64,000 nt of DNA, from the NCBI GenBank assembly GCA_046710535.1, contig JBKEHH010000002.1, forward strand, positions 186,001 through 250,000. Reading direction: 5' to 3'. The DNA comes from CAWVSB01 sp046710535. Its GTDB lineage: Bacteria; Pseudomonadota; Gammaproteobacteria; Pseudomonadales; CAWVSB01. The position numbers and the translations under genes are program-made. The notes under the pieces are model-generated. The model was given only the letters and a program-made list of their open reading frames with translations. It did no database searches and was not told the origin of the DNA. Of the stretch, positions 1-7,451 are shown one piece after another; position 1 is the stretch's first letter, and every line of letters begins with the position of its first letter.

Positions 1-215
1 TCTTCATCATGGCCGCCAAGTAAGTGGGAGCAAAACATTTGTGCTAAATAGCTGCCACTGTTGGTGCTGCAGCTCAATATTTTTTTATCTCGCAGCAAGC
101 AGTTGGCAATCGCTTCGCTGGCCAATGAGATTTGTGGCATAGCAGCTGAGGCACAGGCGCTATGTAGCTCGATATGCTCCGCAAATATTGAGGAAAGTAA
201 GTCGTTGTAGTTCAT
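1..215 (-). CDS. SIS-domain protein, DiaA/GmhA-like (partial, N-terminal part)
   Basis: The minus strand reads from an ATG at 215 and is still open at the window edge, giving about 71 residues. The N-terminus (MNYNDLLSS, then a helix rich in Ala, Glu and Ile) followed by an ILSCSTNSGSYLAQ stretch resembles the start of the sugar-isomerase (SIS) fold of phosphoheptose isomerase and of DiaA, the DnaA-binding initiation regulator. In many gammaproteobacteria the order is rsmI / lpoA-yraN-diaA, and this gene sits just downstream of yraN (24 bp gap), which favours a DiaA-like role over GmhA. The C-terminal two thirds are missing from the window, so the assignment rests on context and the N-terminus. 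Confidence 0.7.
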   Translation of the reverse strand, partial: MNYNDLLSSIFAEHIELHSACASAAMPQISLASEAIANCLLRDKKILSCSTNSGSYLAQMFCSHLLGGHDE

Positions 216-239
216 GCCTAGCGGTTACCTGATAAATCC

Positions 240-611
240 TTAGTAAAAAGCGTTTTCAATCCAATAGAATTGTAGTTCATTTTGTAATGAAGTGATCGCT
301 ATTACATCAAATCTTATGACATGGTTTTGATATTGTTTGTTTTCATTGAGATATGTTTTAGCGGCTAGAAGTATTCGTTGTTGCTTGGCACGAGTCACCT
401 GCTCAAGTGCATGGCTATTACTTTTCCGGTATTTAACTTCAATAAAGCATAAGGTATTTTTACGTCCACAAATAATATCAAGTTCGCCGCCGCGACAAAA
501 ATAATTTTGACCGATAGTTTTGAATCCTGCTTTTTCAGTTAATCGTTTTGCCGCTTCTTCATAGGAGGCGCCTTTATTCTTGTTCGAGACTGGTCGTCGT
601 TGCCATAACAT
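240..611 (-). CDS. yraN: YraN family (UPF0102) nuclease-fold protein
   Basis: This 123-residue protein shows the UPF0102 pattern: a basic N-terminus, an RNY-like segment, GELD at residues 42-45 and IEVKYR at about 57-62. These match the acidic and lysine residues of the restriction-endonuclease-like core. The family's cellular role is not established. The ATG at 611 is preceded by AAGGA eight bases upstream, so the start looks sound although it lies inside the 3' end of lpoA (38 bp overlap, different frame). It is therefore probably translated from the lpoA transcript and followed by the SIS-domain gene. Confidence 0.88.
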   Translation of the reverse strand: MLWQRRPVSNKNKGASYEEAAKRLTEKAGFKTIGQNYFCRGGELDIICGRKNTLCFIEVKYRKSNSHALEQVTRAKQQRILLAAKTYLNENKQYQNHVIRFDVIAITSLQNELQFYWIENAFY

Positions 612-2463
612 TATTCGCTTCCTTGCGTAGTGTCATATAAGTGGTCTCTTCGGCTGAAATTAAACCGTTACTAAATGATGCCCAGCTCGGCTCTCTTTCG
701 ATATTACCATTACTGAGTCGGCTAAGTGCGCCGGTAAAACCTTGTAACTTGTAGTTATTATTTGCGTTTAACAGCGACATGCGTTGGCTAATATAATACG
801 CGTCCATACCCAGTGCGTATAAGTTTTTGCTGTAGCTGCCACCACGGCTTATATGGTTGGTGATCTCGCTATTAAATCTGTCGTCGCCTGCGATAGCCCA
901 GGGAGTTTCGCCAAAATAAATACCGCTTAAATCCATGTCTTTGCTTTGGGCGTTTTCTCCATTGTTAATTTGGCTGGTGGCGTAGACGGGTAAGTCGCCG
1001 GCAAAATGGAAGGCAAGGATAGGCTTTAATGACCTAGCTTCTTGCGAGTTAGTAGCAATAAACACCATGTCTATATCTTTGCGGCGATAGGGGTCTGACT
1101 CGACAAATTCGCCAAGTACGTCTTGTAGATACTTTGTTCGCTCTTCGCTGTGTTGCAGGTTTAGTGCATTTTTGATTGTATTCGACATAGTGGCGTTGTC
1201 GGTGAATGTTGTTCTGATCGCGACGCTCGCCTCATTTTGCTTCCAATTGTCGATAAAAGATTTTGCCGCGCGAATACTCCAGTCTTTGTCTGATTGGATT
1301 ACCAGAGCTCGGTCAAGGTCGGCGTTAAGTGCTTGTTTGCTCGCAAGTAGTGCGTCATCGTTAGCTGACAGTCCGAGCTTGCTCAAATTACTATTATTAA
1401 GGATGTTGTCGGTGAAGTTCAGCGCCAATGTTTGGATGTCGATACTTGCATTTTTTTCTAGCTGCTCAAGATTACTTTTAGTCAGCGGGCCGATAACCGA
1501 ACTAGCGCCGCTGTCAATAGCTTGTCGATAGAGCTGGGCAATATCTTTATTTCGATTAGTGTCAAAAAATTGTAATTCAGTGTTTTGATTTTCTTCATCG
1601 GCAAGATGAGCAGCAATAATACCATCCCTAATACTATCGCCGGCGGATCGCAGCCGGCCGGACAGAGGGATTAATATCGCAATTTTTTCTGGAGCCGTTA
1701 ATGATATTAGCTGCATTAAACTGCTAGGTCGCATTATATTGGCGGCATGTTCTGACCAAGCGCTTTGCCAAAATAGTATTTTCTGCTGAGTTTGCGCTAG
1801 CGTAATAGATGTGTCTTTAGCGATAAGCGCTATGGATAGCCAGCCAGAAAAATCTGAGTTCTCTGCCTCTGTGGAGATGGCTTTATTCAATCTTGTGCTA
1901 GCTGTTTGAATTAAGATATCCCACAATTGTTCGCTATATTTTAGAATATTCTCTTCATCGGTAGTTAGCGCTAATAGAGAGGTTAAGATTTTCGCAGCTT
2001 CAATGGGTAGCAGTACATCGTTATAAGCTTGTGCCTGTAATTGCAAAAGCTGAGGGTTGTTTAAAGTTATAAGGGTGTTTGCTTCGAGCCAATCCAGTGC
2101 CAAGTTGGGTTGTTTTAGTGTTATGTAGACATTGGAGTAAATGCTGCCGTACAGTGATAGTTGATCATTATTTAGCTCGCTGCTGTCTACCTGCTGAATA
2201 AGGCTGTTGGCTATCGTCAGGTCGGTAATTTGTGCGCTTAATTCTGCTGCTTGTAAAAATTTGCTTGAGCGAATCGGCTCAAAAGAGTTTTGAGCTGTTA
2301 GAATAAGTTTGTTGATGCTGTCTTGAGCTTTAGTGGCGTCAATAGGGTTGTCAGGTGTCGGTTTAGTTTGCCCGCCGCATGCTGCTAGCCCAGCAATGAA
2401 GCAGGCGAGTAGTATGTTTCGCACTAAATTTATTTTAGCAGGTGCTGGGTTTATTTTTGTCAT
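574..2463 (-). CDS. lpoA: Penicillin-binding protein activator LpoA (outer-membrane lipoprotein)
   Basis: A protein of about 629 residues with a lipoprotein signal: a basic start, a hydrophobic run, and the lipobox LAAC with Cys29. The N-terminal half is helical and repeat-like (TPR-like region). From about residue 258 (IAILIPLSGRLRSAG) a periplasmic-binding-protein fold of the LppC/LpoA family begins. In E. coli LpoA spans from the outer membrane to stimulate PBP1a (known for the family). An in-frame ATG at 2484 would add seven residues. I prefer 2463 because the lipoprotein signal then has normal length. Neither start has a clear Shine-Dalgarno. It is divergent from rsmI, with the two starts only about 20 bp apart. 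Confidence 0.87.
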   Translation of the reverse strand: MTKINPAPAKINLVRNILLACFIAGLAACGGQTKPTPDNPIDATKAQDSINKLILTAQNSFEPIRSSKFLQAAELSAQITDLTIANSLIQQVDSSELNNDQLSLYGSIYSNVYITLKQPNLALDWLEANTLITLNNPQLLQLQAQAYNDVLLPIEAAKILTSLLALTTDEENILKYSEQLWDILIQTASTRLNKAISTEAENSDFSGWLSIALIAKDTSITLAQTQQKILFWQSAWSEHAANIMRPSSLMQLISLTAPEKIAILIPLSGRLRSAGDSIRDGIIAAHLADEENQNTELQFFDTNRNKDIAQLYRQAIDSGASSVIGPLTKSNLEQLEKNASIDIQTLALNFTDNILNNSNLSKLGLSANDDALLASKQALNADLDRALVIQSDKDWSIRAAKSFIDNWKQNEASVAIRTTFTDNATMSNTIKNALNLQHSEERTKYLQDVLGEFVESDPYRRKDIDMVFIATNSQEARSLKPILAFHFAGDLPVYATSQINNGENAQSKDMDLSGIYFGETPWAIAGDDRFNSEITNHISRGGSYSKNLYALGMDAYYISQRMSLLNANNNYKLQGFTGALSRLSNGNIEREPSWASFSNGLISAEETTYMTLRKEANNVMATTTSLEQE

Positions 2464-2482
2464 TTTAAGGTAAGGATTTTCC

Positions 2483-3316
2483 ATGGAAGCTGGTGTGCTT
2501 TATGTGGTGGCAACACCGATCGGTAATTTAGATGACATGGTACCGCGTGCAGTGTCTGTTCTCAAAGCGGTGAATGTTATTGCAGCCGAAGATACCCGTC
2601 ATAGCAAGCCACTGCTGACGCACTTCTGCGTTGCTACGCCGCTGCTCGCTTATCATGATCATAATGAGGCGCAGCAGACCGTTGAACTAATTGCTAGGCT
2701 GCAAGCAGGTGAAAGTGTGGCCTTGATTTCTGATGCGGGTACGCCGTTAATATCTGACCCTGGCTATCGTTTAGTGCAAGCGGCGATGCAGGCGGACATT
2801 AAGGTGTCGCCAGTTCCCGGTGCTTGTGCCATGGTGGCTGCATTAAGTGTCGCGGGCTTGCCCAGTGATAGATTCGTCTTCGAAGGTTTTTTACCGGCCA
2901 AGTCCAGCCAGCGAGTAATCCGATTAAAAGCCCTGTCGACGGAAGGAAGAACGGTTGTGTGCTATGAGTCACCGCATCGAATCGTCGATAGCTTGGCTGA
3001 CATGCGTCGAGTATTAGGCGATGACAGAGTGGTGGTGTTGGCGCGAGAGATTACCAAAACCTTTGAAACGATTAAGTCAGCCCCGTTGGCGGAGTTGGCC
3101 CAGTGGTTAGCCGCAGACAGTAATCAGCGTAAAGGTGAGATGGTATTGTTGATTAGCGGTTACCAGCCTAAGCAATTAGAGCTTGATGCCGAGTCGAAGC
3201 GAGTACTTACTTTGCTAGCATGTGAAATGCCGCCAAATCAAGCAGCATCGTTGGCGGCTAAAATCACCGGAGTTAAAAAGAAGCAGTTATATCAATGGTT
3301 GCTGGACAACCATTAA
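2483..3316 (+). CDS. rsmI: 16S rRNA (cytidine-1402-2'-O)-methyltransferase RsmI
   Basis: A 277-residue tetrapyrrole-methylase-fold enzyme. It opens with LYVVATPIGNLDDM, the RsmI signature, followed by AEDTRHSKPLL and GTPLISDPGYRLV, which form the SAM and substrate site. The C-terminal helical domain ends in a lysine-rich segment (GVKKKQLYQWLL). RsmI 2'-O-methylates C1402 in the 16S rRNA decoding centre using SAM (known). An AAGGA sequence about six bases before the ATG supports the start. The gene is divergent from lpoA, as in E. coli, and is followed by the RNase P RNA gene 69 bp downstream. Confidence 0.95.
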   Translation: MEAGVLYVVATPIGNLDDMVPRAVSVLKAVNVIAAEDTRHSKPLLTHFCVATPLLAYHDHNEAQQTVELIARLQAGESVALISDAGTPLISDPGYRLVQAAMQADIKVSPVPGACAMVAALSVAGLPSDRFVFEGFLPAKSSQRVIRLKALSTEGRTVVCYESPHRIVDSLADMRRVLGDDRVVVLAREITKTFETIKSAPLAELAQWLAADSNQRKGEMVLLISGYQPKQLELDAESKRVLTLLACEMPPNQAASLAAKITGVKKKQLYQWLLDNH

Positions 3317-3385
3317 CTTCACTGGCACATTATTATTGCTGTTATTTCCTTGCCTAAACAGCTTCAGGCGAATAGCATGCACCGC

Positions 3386-3745
3386 GTGAGAGTCGGCTGA
3401 GCAGTCGCTGTTTATTTGCTTGCAAATAAATGGAGGAAAGTCCGGGCTCCATAGGGCAGGGTGCCAGGTAACGCCTGGGGAGCGCAAGCTTACGACAAGT
3501 GCAGCAGAGAGAAGACCGCCTAAGTTAGTTCGCTAACCGGTAAGGCTGAAAGGGTGCGGTAAGAGCGCACCGCGCGACTGGTAACAGTTCGTGGCAAGGT
3601 AAACTCCACCCGGAGCAAGACCAAATAGGAATCCGTACGGCGCTGCCCGCGTTGGGTTCGGGTAGGTTGCTTGAGGTCAGTGGCGACACTGTATCCAGAT
3701 GAATGACTGTTCTCGACAGAACCCGGCTTATAGGCTGGCTCTCAC
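3386..3745 (+). ncRNA. rnpB: RNase P RNA, bacterial class A (M1 RNA)
   Basis: The universal RNase P RNA blocks are present in order: GGAGGAAAGTCCGGGCTCC near 3430, CAGGGTGCCAGGTAACGCC, CAGAGAGAAGACCGCC, AAGGGTGCGGTAAGAGCGC, and near the 3' end AGATGAATGACTG followed by ACAGAACCCGGCTTAT. The ends were set from helix P1: GTGAGAG at 3386 pairs with CTCTCAC ending at 3745, giving about 360 nt, normal for class A. It is the catalytic subunit that matures tRNA 5' ends. No strong intrinsic terminator follows; the downstream bases are only U-rich. Confidence 0.97.
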
Positions 3746-3928
3746 TATTTCTTTTATTGTTATGCAGAAATCGCTTAATACCCCCACTCTTAACAAACTA
3801 CATTAACTTGTGATTCTAAGTCATTAAATAATCTAGTTATTATCGCCAAATAAATCATGTTCGACGCTTTTACCCGCGTTTTCCCTGCAAGATCGACGCA
3901 CAATTCCGCATTTTATAAGGCTTTTTTG

Positions 3929-3958
3929 TTGACACTCTGGCGCGTGAGTACTTATAGT
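3929..3958 (+). promoter_or_regulatory. Sigma-70 promoter of the dcw cluster (Pmra-like)
   Basis: A perfect -35 box TTGACA (3929-3934) lies 18 bases before TATAGT (3953-3958, five of six matches to the consensus -10). It sits about 60 bp upstream of mraZ, and the expected start site (about 3965) is immediately upstream of MraZ-like repeats. It is the only strong promoter-like sequence I see before the long chain of overlapping dcw genes, so it probably drives much of the cluster. Confidence 0.75.
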
Positions 3959-3967
3959 GCGCGTTAG

Positions 3968-3992
3968 TGGAGAAATGTGGGTAAAAGTGTAT
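3968..3992 (+). promoter_or_regulatory. MraZ operator: direct repeats with 10-bp period
   Basis: Three TGGGN-like pentamers recur every 10 bp: TGGAG (3968-3972), TGGGT (3978-3982) and a degenerate TGTAT (3988-3992). MraZ is known to bind tandem TGGGN repeats with 5-nt spacers upstream of its own gene. The position just after the predicted transcription start and before the mraZ GTG fits autoregulation. The third repeat is weak. Confidence 0.6.
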
Positions 3993-4016
3993 TTATATGG
4001 TTTTCGAGGATAAATA

Positions 4017-4472
4017 GTGTTTAGAGGTGTTAACCACATAACGATGGATGCCAAAGGGCGGATCGCGTTGCCAGTGAAACAGCGAGAGCTGTTGCAGGCA
4101 TTTTGTGGTGGGCAGTTGGTTGTCACTATTGATATTCAATCCCGTAGTTTGATGGTTTACCCCTTATCTACATGGGAAAACATTGAACGTGAGTTACAAG
4201 ACTTGCCAGCAATGAACCCAGATGTGCGCAGAGTTCAACGACTATTAATTGGTTATGCCAGCGATCTTGAGTTTGATGGTAGTGGCAGAGTATTGCTGCC
4301 TCAGTCGTTGAGAGATTACGCCAGTTTAGAAAAAAAGCTAGTACTGGTTGGTCAGGGCAAGAAGTTGGAGTTATGGAGCGAAGAGGTTTGGTTGTCTGAG
4401 CGTGACAAATGGCTTGAAGAAGCTATTGACGTATCAGTGATGCCAGAAGAATTATTGTCAATTTCATTATAA
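4017..4472 (+). CDS. mraZ: Transcriptional regulator MraZ
   Basis: A 151-residue protein with two tandem SpoVT/AbrB-like half-domains. The first starts FRGVNHITMDAKGRIALPVKQR; the second is around residues 80-100 (SDLEFDGSGRVLLPQSLR). Both contain the DxxGR-hydrophobic-P signature. MraZ forms a ring-shaped oligomer that represses the dcw promoter (known in E. coli). The start is GTG at 4017 with GAGGA six bases upstream. It is the first gene of the dcw cluster, 17 bp before rsmH. Confidence 0.95.
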   Translation: MFRGVNHITMDAKGRIALPVKQRELLQAFCGGQLVVTIDIQSRSLMVYPLSTWENIERELQDLPAMNPDVRRVQRLLIGYASDLEFDGSGRVLLPQSLRDYASLEKKLVLVGQGKKLELWSEEVWLSERDKWLEEAIDVSVMPEELLSISL

Positions 4473-4489
4473 GAGGCGGTGTCTGAGTC

Positions 4490-5410
4490 ATGAATCATGA
4501 GTCAGTCTTATTAGAAGAAGCCGTTCAATCGCTGGTTACAGACCCAGCGGGAAGATATATCGACGGCACATTTGGTCGTGGCGGCCATGCTAAAAAAATA
4601 TTGTCAGCGTTGAGTGATGAAGGTCGCTTGCTAGCAATAGATAAAGATCCGACGGCGATAGCTGAGGGCCAAGCATTAACAAGCCATGATAACTTTGAAA
4701 TAGAGCATGGTGGTTTTGCCGATTTAGCAGAATTTGCTGCCAAGCGTGGGTGGGCCGGTAAAGTCACTGGAATTTTATTGGATGTGGGTGTGTCGTCGCC
4801 ACAGCTTGATGATGCGCAGCGAGGTTTTAGCTTTAGCAATGATGGCCTATTAGATATGCGCATGGATCCAACCAGCGGTATTAGTGCTGCGCAGTGGGTT
4901 GCGTCGGCCAATGAAAATGAAATAACAAAAATATTACGTGATTACGGTGAAGAGCGATTTGCTCGACGTATGGCGAGAGCGATTATTTTAGAGCGAGAAG
5001 AAAGGCCGATTATAACGACAGCGCATTTAGCTTCGATAGTGTCGGCAGCAAACCCTAGTTGGGAAAAGGGCAAACATCCGGCGACGCGTGCATTTCAGGC
5101 TATTCGAATACATGTAAATGAAGAGCTTGAACAATTAAAAATAGCATTAGATGCCGCGTTGGAAGTGCTAGATAAAAATGGTCGGCTAGTAGTAATTAGC
5201 TTTCACTCGTTGGAAGATCGAATTGTTAAACAATTTATAAAAAAACAGCAGCGTGGTAGTGATGCGCCGCGTCATGTGCCGATATTAGATGCCGATATTA
5301 TCAGACCGATGAAAGCGGTTGGTAAAGCAATAAAAGCTAGTGCAGAAGAGGTAGATAGCAACCCAAGGGCGCGCAGTGCCATTATGCGCGTCGCTGAAAA
5401 GTTGATTTAG
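4490..5410 (+). CDS. rsmH: 16S rRNA (cytosine-1402-N4)-methyltransferase RsmH
   Basis: 306 residues beginning NHESVLLEEAVQSL, the conserved start of RsmH (MraW). The SAM-binding glycine motif lies at about residues 25-36 (DGTFGRGGHAKKIL) and the catalytic region around GILLDVGVSSPQLD. HPATRAFQAIRIHVN and VISFHSLEDRIVK follow, as usual for the family. It N4-methylates the same nucleotide, C1402, that RsmI 2'-O-methylates, so both C1402 enzymes are encoded within about 3 kb here. It is followed by ftsL two bases after the stop. Confidence 0.97.
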   Translation: MNHESVLLEEAVQSLVTDPAGRYIDGTFGRGGHAKKILSALSDEGRLLAIDKDPTAIAEGQALTSHDNFEIEHGGFADLAEFAAKRGWAGKVTGILLDVGVSSPQLDDAQRGFSFSNDGLLDMRMDPTSGISAAQWVASANENEITKILRDYGEERFARRMARAIILEREERPIITTAHLASIVSAANPSWEKGKHPATRAFQAIRIHVNEELEQLKIALDAALEVLDKNGRLVVISFHSLEDRIVKQFIKKQQRGSDAPRHVPILDADIIRPMKAVGKAIKASAEEVDSNPRARSAIMRVAEKLI

Positions 5411-5412
5411 AC

Positions 5413-5742
5413 ATGCTAATAAGAAGCAATAACCAAGAGCCATCCGTAGTCCAAAATGAGACTATTTTGGGATTGGCAAAGTTAGACTTTTTTATTGCGG
5501 TTGCATTAGTTGCGGCGATTGTTTTTTCTGCACTGTCAGTATCTTTTGTATCACAAAAAAATCGTCATTTATTTAGTCAGTTAGAGTTGTCGCGAAAAGA
5601 TAGCTCACAATTGCATTCGCGCTGGACGCGGCTGTTATTGGAGCGTTCGACACTTGGTTCCAATGCTCGAATAGAAGACTTTGCCAGAAACAAATTACAG
5701 CTTAAATCAGCCACACCACAAGACACGGTGATAATAGAGTGA
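5413..5742 (+). CDS. ftsL: Cell division protein FtsL
   Basis: A short 109-residue bitopic protein: a cytoplasmic tail of about 25 residues, one transmembrane segment (about 26-48, rich in Val, Ala and Phe), then a periplasmic coiled-coil-like stretch with heptad-like leucines, ending in IEDFARNKLQLKSATPQDTVIIE. FtsL joins FtsB and FtsQ to activate FtsWI in the divisome (known). Sequence identity in this family is low, so the call rests on size, topology, the C-terminal ARxxLxL pattern and location between rsmH and ftsI. Its stop overlaps the ftsI GTG by four bases. Confidence 0.92.
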   Translation: MLIRSNNQEPSVVQNETILGLAKLDFFIAVALVAAIVFSALSVSFVSQKNRHLFSQLELSRKDSSQLHSRWTRLLLERSTLGSNARIEDFARNKLQLKSATPQDTVIIE

Positions 5743-7451
5743 CTAGCATCATCCAACAGCATTCTTCTTGGCGCTTCCATGTAGTGTGGTTAGCGCTAGT
5801 GCTGTTATGTGGTGTTTTAGTATGGCGAATTGTTATGTTGCAGGTGGTCGACCGAGGCTTTTTACAAGCCCAAGGAGATGCGCGAGCTATTCGCACAGTA
5901 GCAACGCGGGAAACACGAGGTGTTATTTTCGATCGTTATGGCGAGCCTTTAGCGGTAAGTACTCCCGTAGTATCTATTTGGGCTAACCCTAAACAGGTGT
6001 TGGCGGCCAACGCTGATTTGTCGGCATTAGCTAAAAGTTTGGGGGTACCATTAGCTACCTTGGAAAAGAAAATAAATAAAAAAGCTAGCAAGGGCTTTAT
6101 GTATTTAAAGCGGCAGTTGCCGCCCGCTGAAGCAGAAAAGATCTTGGCGCTTAATTACAAAGGTATATATCGAGAGCGAGATTATAAACGTTATTACCCA
6201 TCCGGAGAAATAGCTGGCCACTTGGTCGGCTTTACTGGTTTAGATGGCGTCGGCCAAGAAGGCCTGGAATTGGCTTTTGATAAACATCTGCAAAGTGTTG
6301 ATGGCTCTAAACAAATTTTAAAAGACCTGTATGGCAATACGATTAAAGAGCTGAAGCAAATCACTGAATCGGCAGCAGGTGAAGATTTACAGTTAAGTAT
6401 CGATTTGCGCATGCAATATTCGGCTTATAAAACCTTAAAAGAAGCCGTCGCTAAAGCAGATGCTCAAGCTGGGTCGATTGTGCTAATGGACGTCCAGACT
6501 GGGGAAGTGTTGGCGTTGGCAAGTCAGCCGGCTTTTAATCCTAATAATAGGAGTCAGTTAAAGTTGGCAAGTTTACGTAACCGGGCAATTACTGACGCGT
6601 TTGAGCCGGGTTCTACGGTTAAGCCATTTACTATTTTAGCAGCGCTAGAAAGTGGTAAATATAAACCAGAAACAATTATCGACACCAATCCAGGGTTTAT
6701 CAAAGTTGGCAGAAAAATCCTGCAAGACCATCATAATAATGGTCCGATGAGTGTGTCCGATATTATTATGAAATCTAGTCAAGTTGGCATCACAAAAGTT
6801 GCACTGAGTATTGAAGCCAATGCAGTGAGCGAGGCTTTTCAACGGGTTGGTTTGGGGCAGTCTCCGGGTACGGGATTTCCTGGCGAAGGCGTAGGCGTGC
6901 TGCCTAGTCGAGCAAAATGGTTGGATATTGAGCGTGCAACGTTTGCTTATGGTTATGGCTTAAGTGTTACTGCGTTGCAATTGGCGCAGGCTTATCAGGT
7001 GATTGCTGCTGACGGCGTTATGCGCAGGGCAACATTGCTAAAACAAAATGGTCCAGTAGCTGAAGAGCAGGTAGTAGACCCGCAGATAGCCCGACAATTG
7101 CAAGCAATGCTGGCAAAAGTAATGCAGCAAGGCGGCACTGCCGCGAACTCTAGAACTGTCGGTTTTTCATTGGCGGGTAAAACTGGTACTGCCCATAAAA
7201 TTGGACCTGATGGCTATCAAGAAGACAAATATCGTTCGTTGTTTGCAGGCATGGCGCCAGCCACCAACCCAAAAGTAGTTGGTGTTGTTGTCATCGAAGA
7301 TCCTAAGGGGGGACGTTATTATGGTGGCGAAATCGCGGCGCCAGTTTTCGCTGGAGTTATGGGCGATATATTGCCACTTTTAAATATACGGCCAGATATG
7401 TTGGATAAATTTGCCGCCCAACCTAAGCAATTGGGGGGCAGTAATGGCTGA
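5739..7451 (+). CDS. ftsI: Peptidoglycan D,D-transpeptidase FtsI (PBP3)
   Basis: 570 residues: a short cytoplasmic tail, one transmembrane helix (about 13-35), a pedestal domain with the RGVIFDRYGEPLA signature, and a class B transpeptidase domain. The catalytic serine is in GSTVKP (Ser292) and the KTGT motif starts at Lys481. The SxN motif reads S346-S347-Q348, so glutamine replaces the usual asparagine. FtsI cross-links septal peptidoglycan with FtsW (known). It starts at GTG 5739 inside the ftsL stop, and its own 3' end overlaps murE. Confidence 0.96.
   Translation: MTSIIQQHSSWRFHVVWLALVLLCGVLVWRIVMLQVVDRGFLQAQGDARAIRTVATRETRGVIFDRYGEPLAVSTPVVSIWANPKQVLAANADLSALAKSLGVPLATLEKKINKKASKGFMYLKRQLPPAEAEKILALNYKGIYRERDYKRYYPSGEIAGHLVGFTGLDGVGQEGLELAFDKHLQSVDGSKQILKDLYGNTIKELKQITESAAGEDLQLSIDLRMQYSAYKTLKEAVAKADAQAGSIVLMDVQTGEVLALASQPAFNPNNRSQLKLASLRNRAITDAFEPGSTVKPFTILAALESGKYKPETIIDTNPGFIKVGRKILQDHHNNGPMSVSDIIMKSSQVGITKVALSIEANAVSEAFQRVGLGQSPGTGFPGEGVGVLPSRAKWLDIERATFAYGYGLSVTALQLAQAYQVIAADGVMRRATLLKQNGPVAEEQVVDPQIARQLQAMLAKVMQQGGTAANSRTVGFSLAGKTGTAHKIGPDGYQEDKYRSLFAGMAPATNPKVVGVVVIEDPKGGRYYGGEIAAPVFAGVMGDILPLLNIRPDMLDKFAAQPKQLGGSNG

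Noticed and set aside
1172..1531. Plus-strand open frame inside lpoA
   Set aside because: Shadow of the minus-strand lpoA gene with no ribosome-binding site and Ser/Leu-rich composition typical of antisense frames.
3287..3487. Open frame on the minus strand across the start of rnpB
   Set aside because: Lies antisense to a well-conserved structural RNA; no protein-like features.
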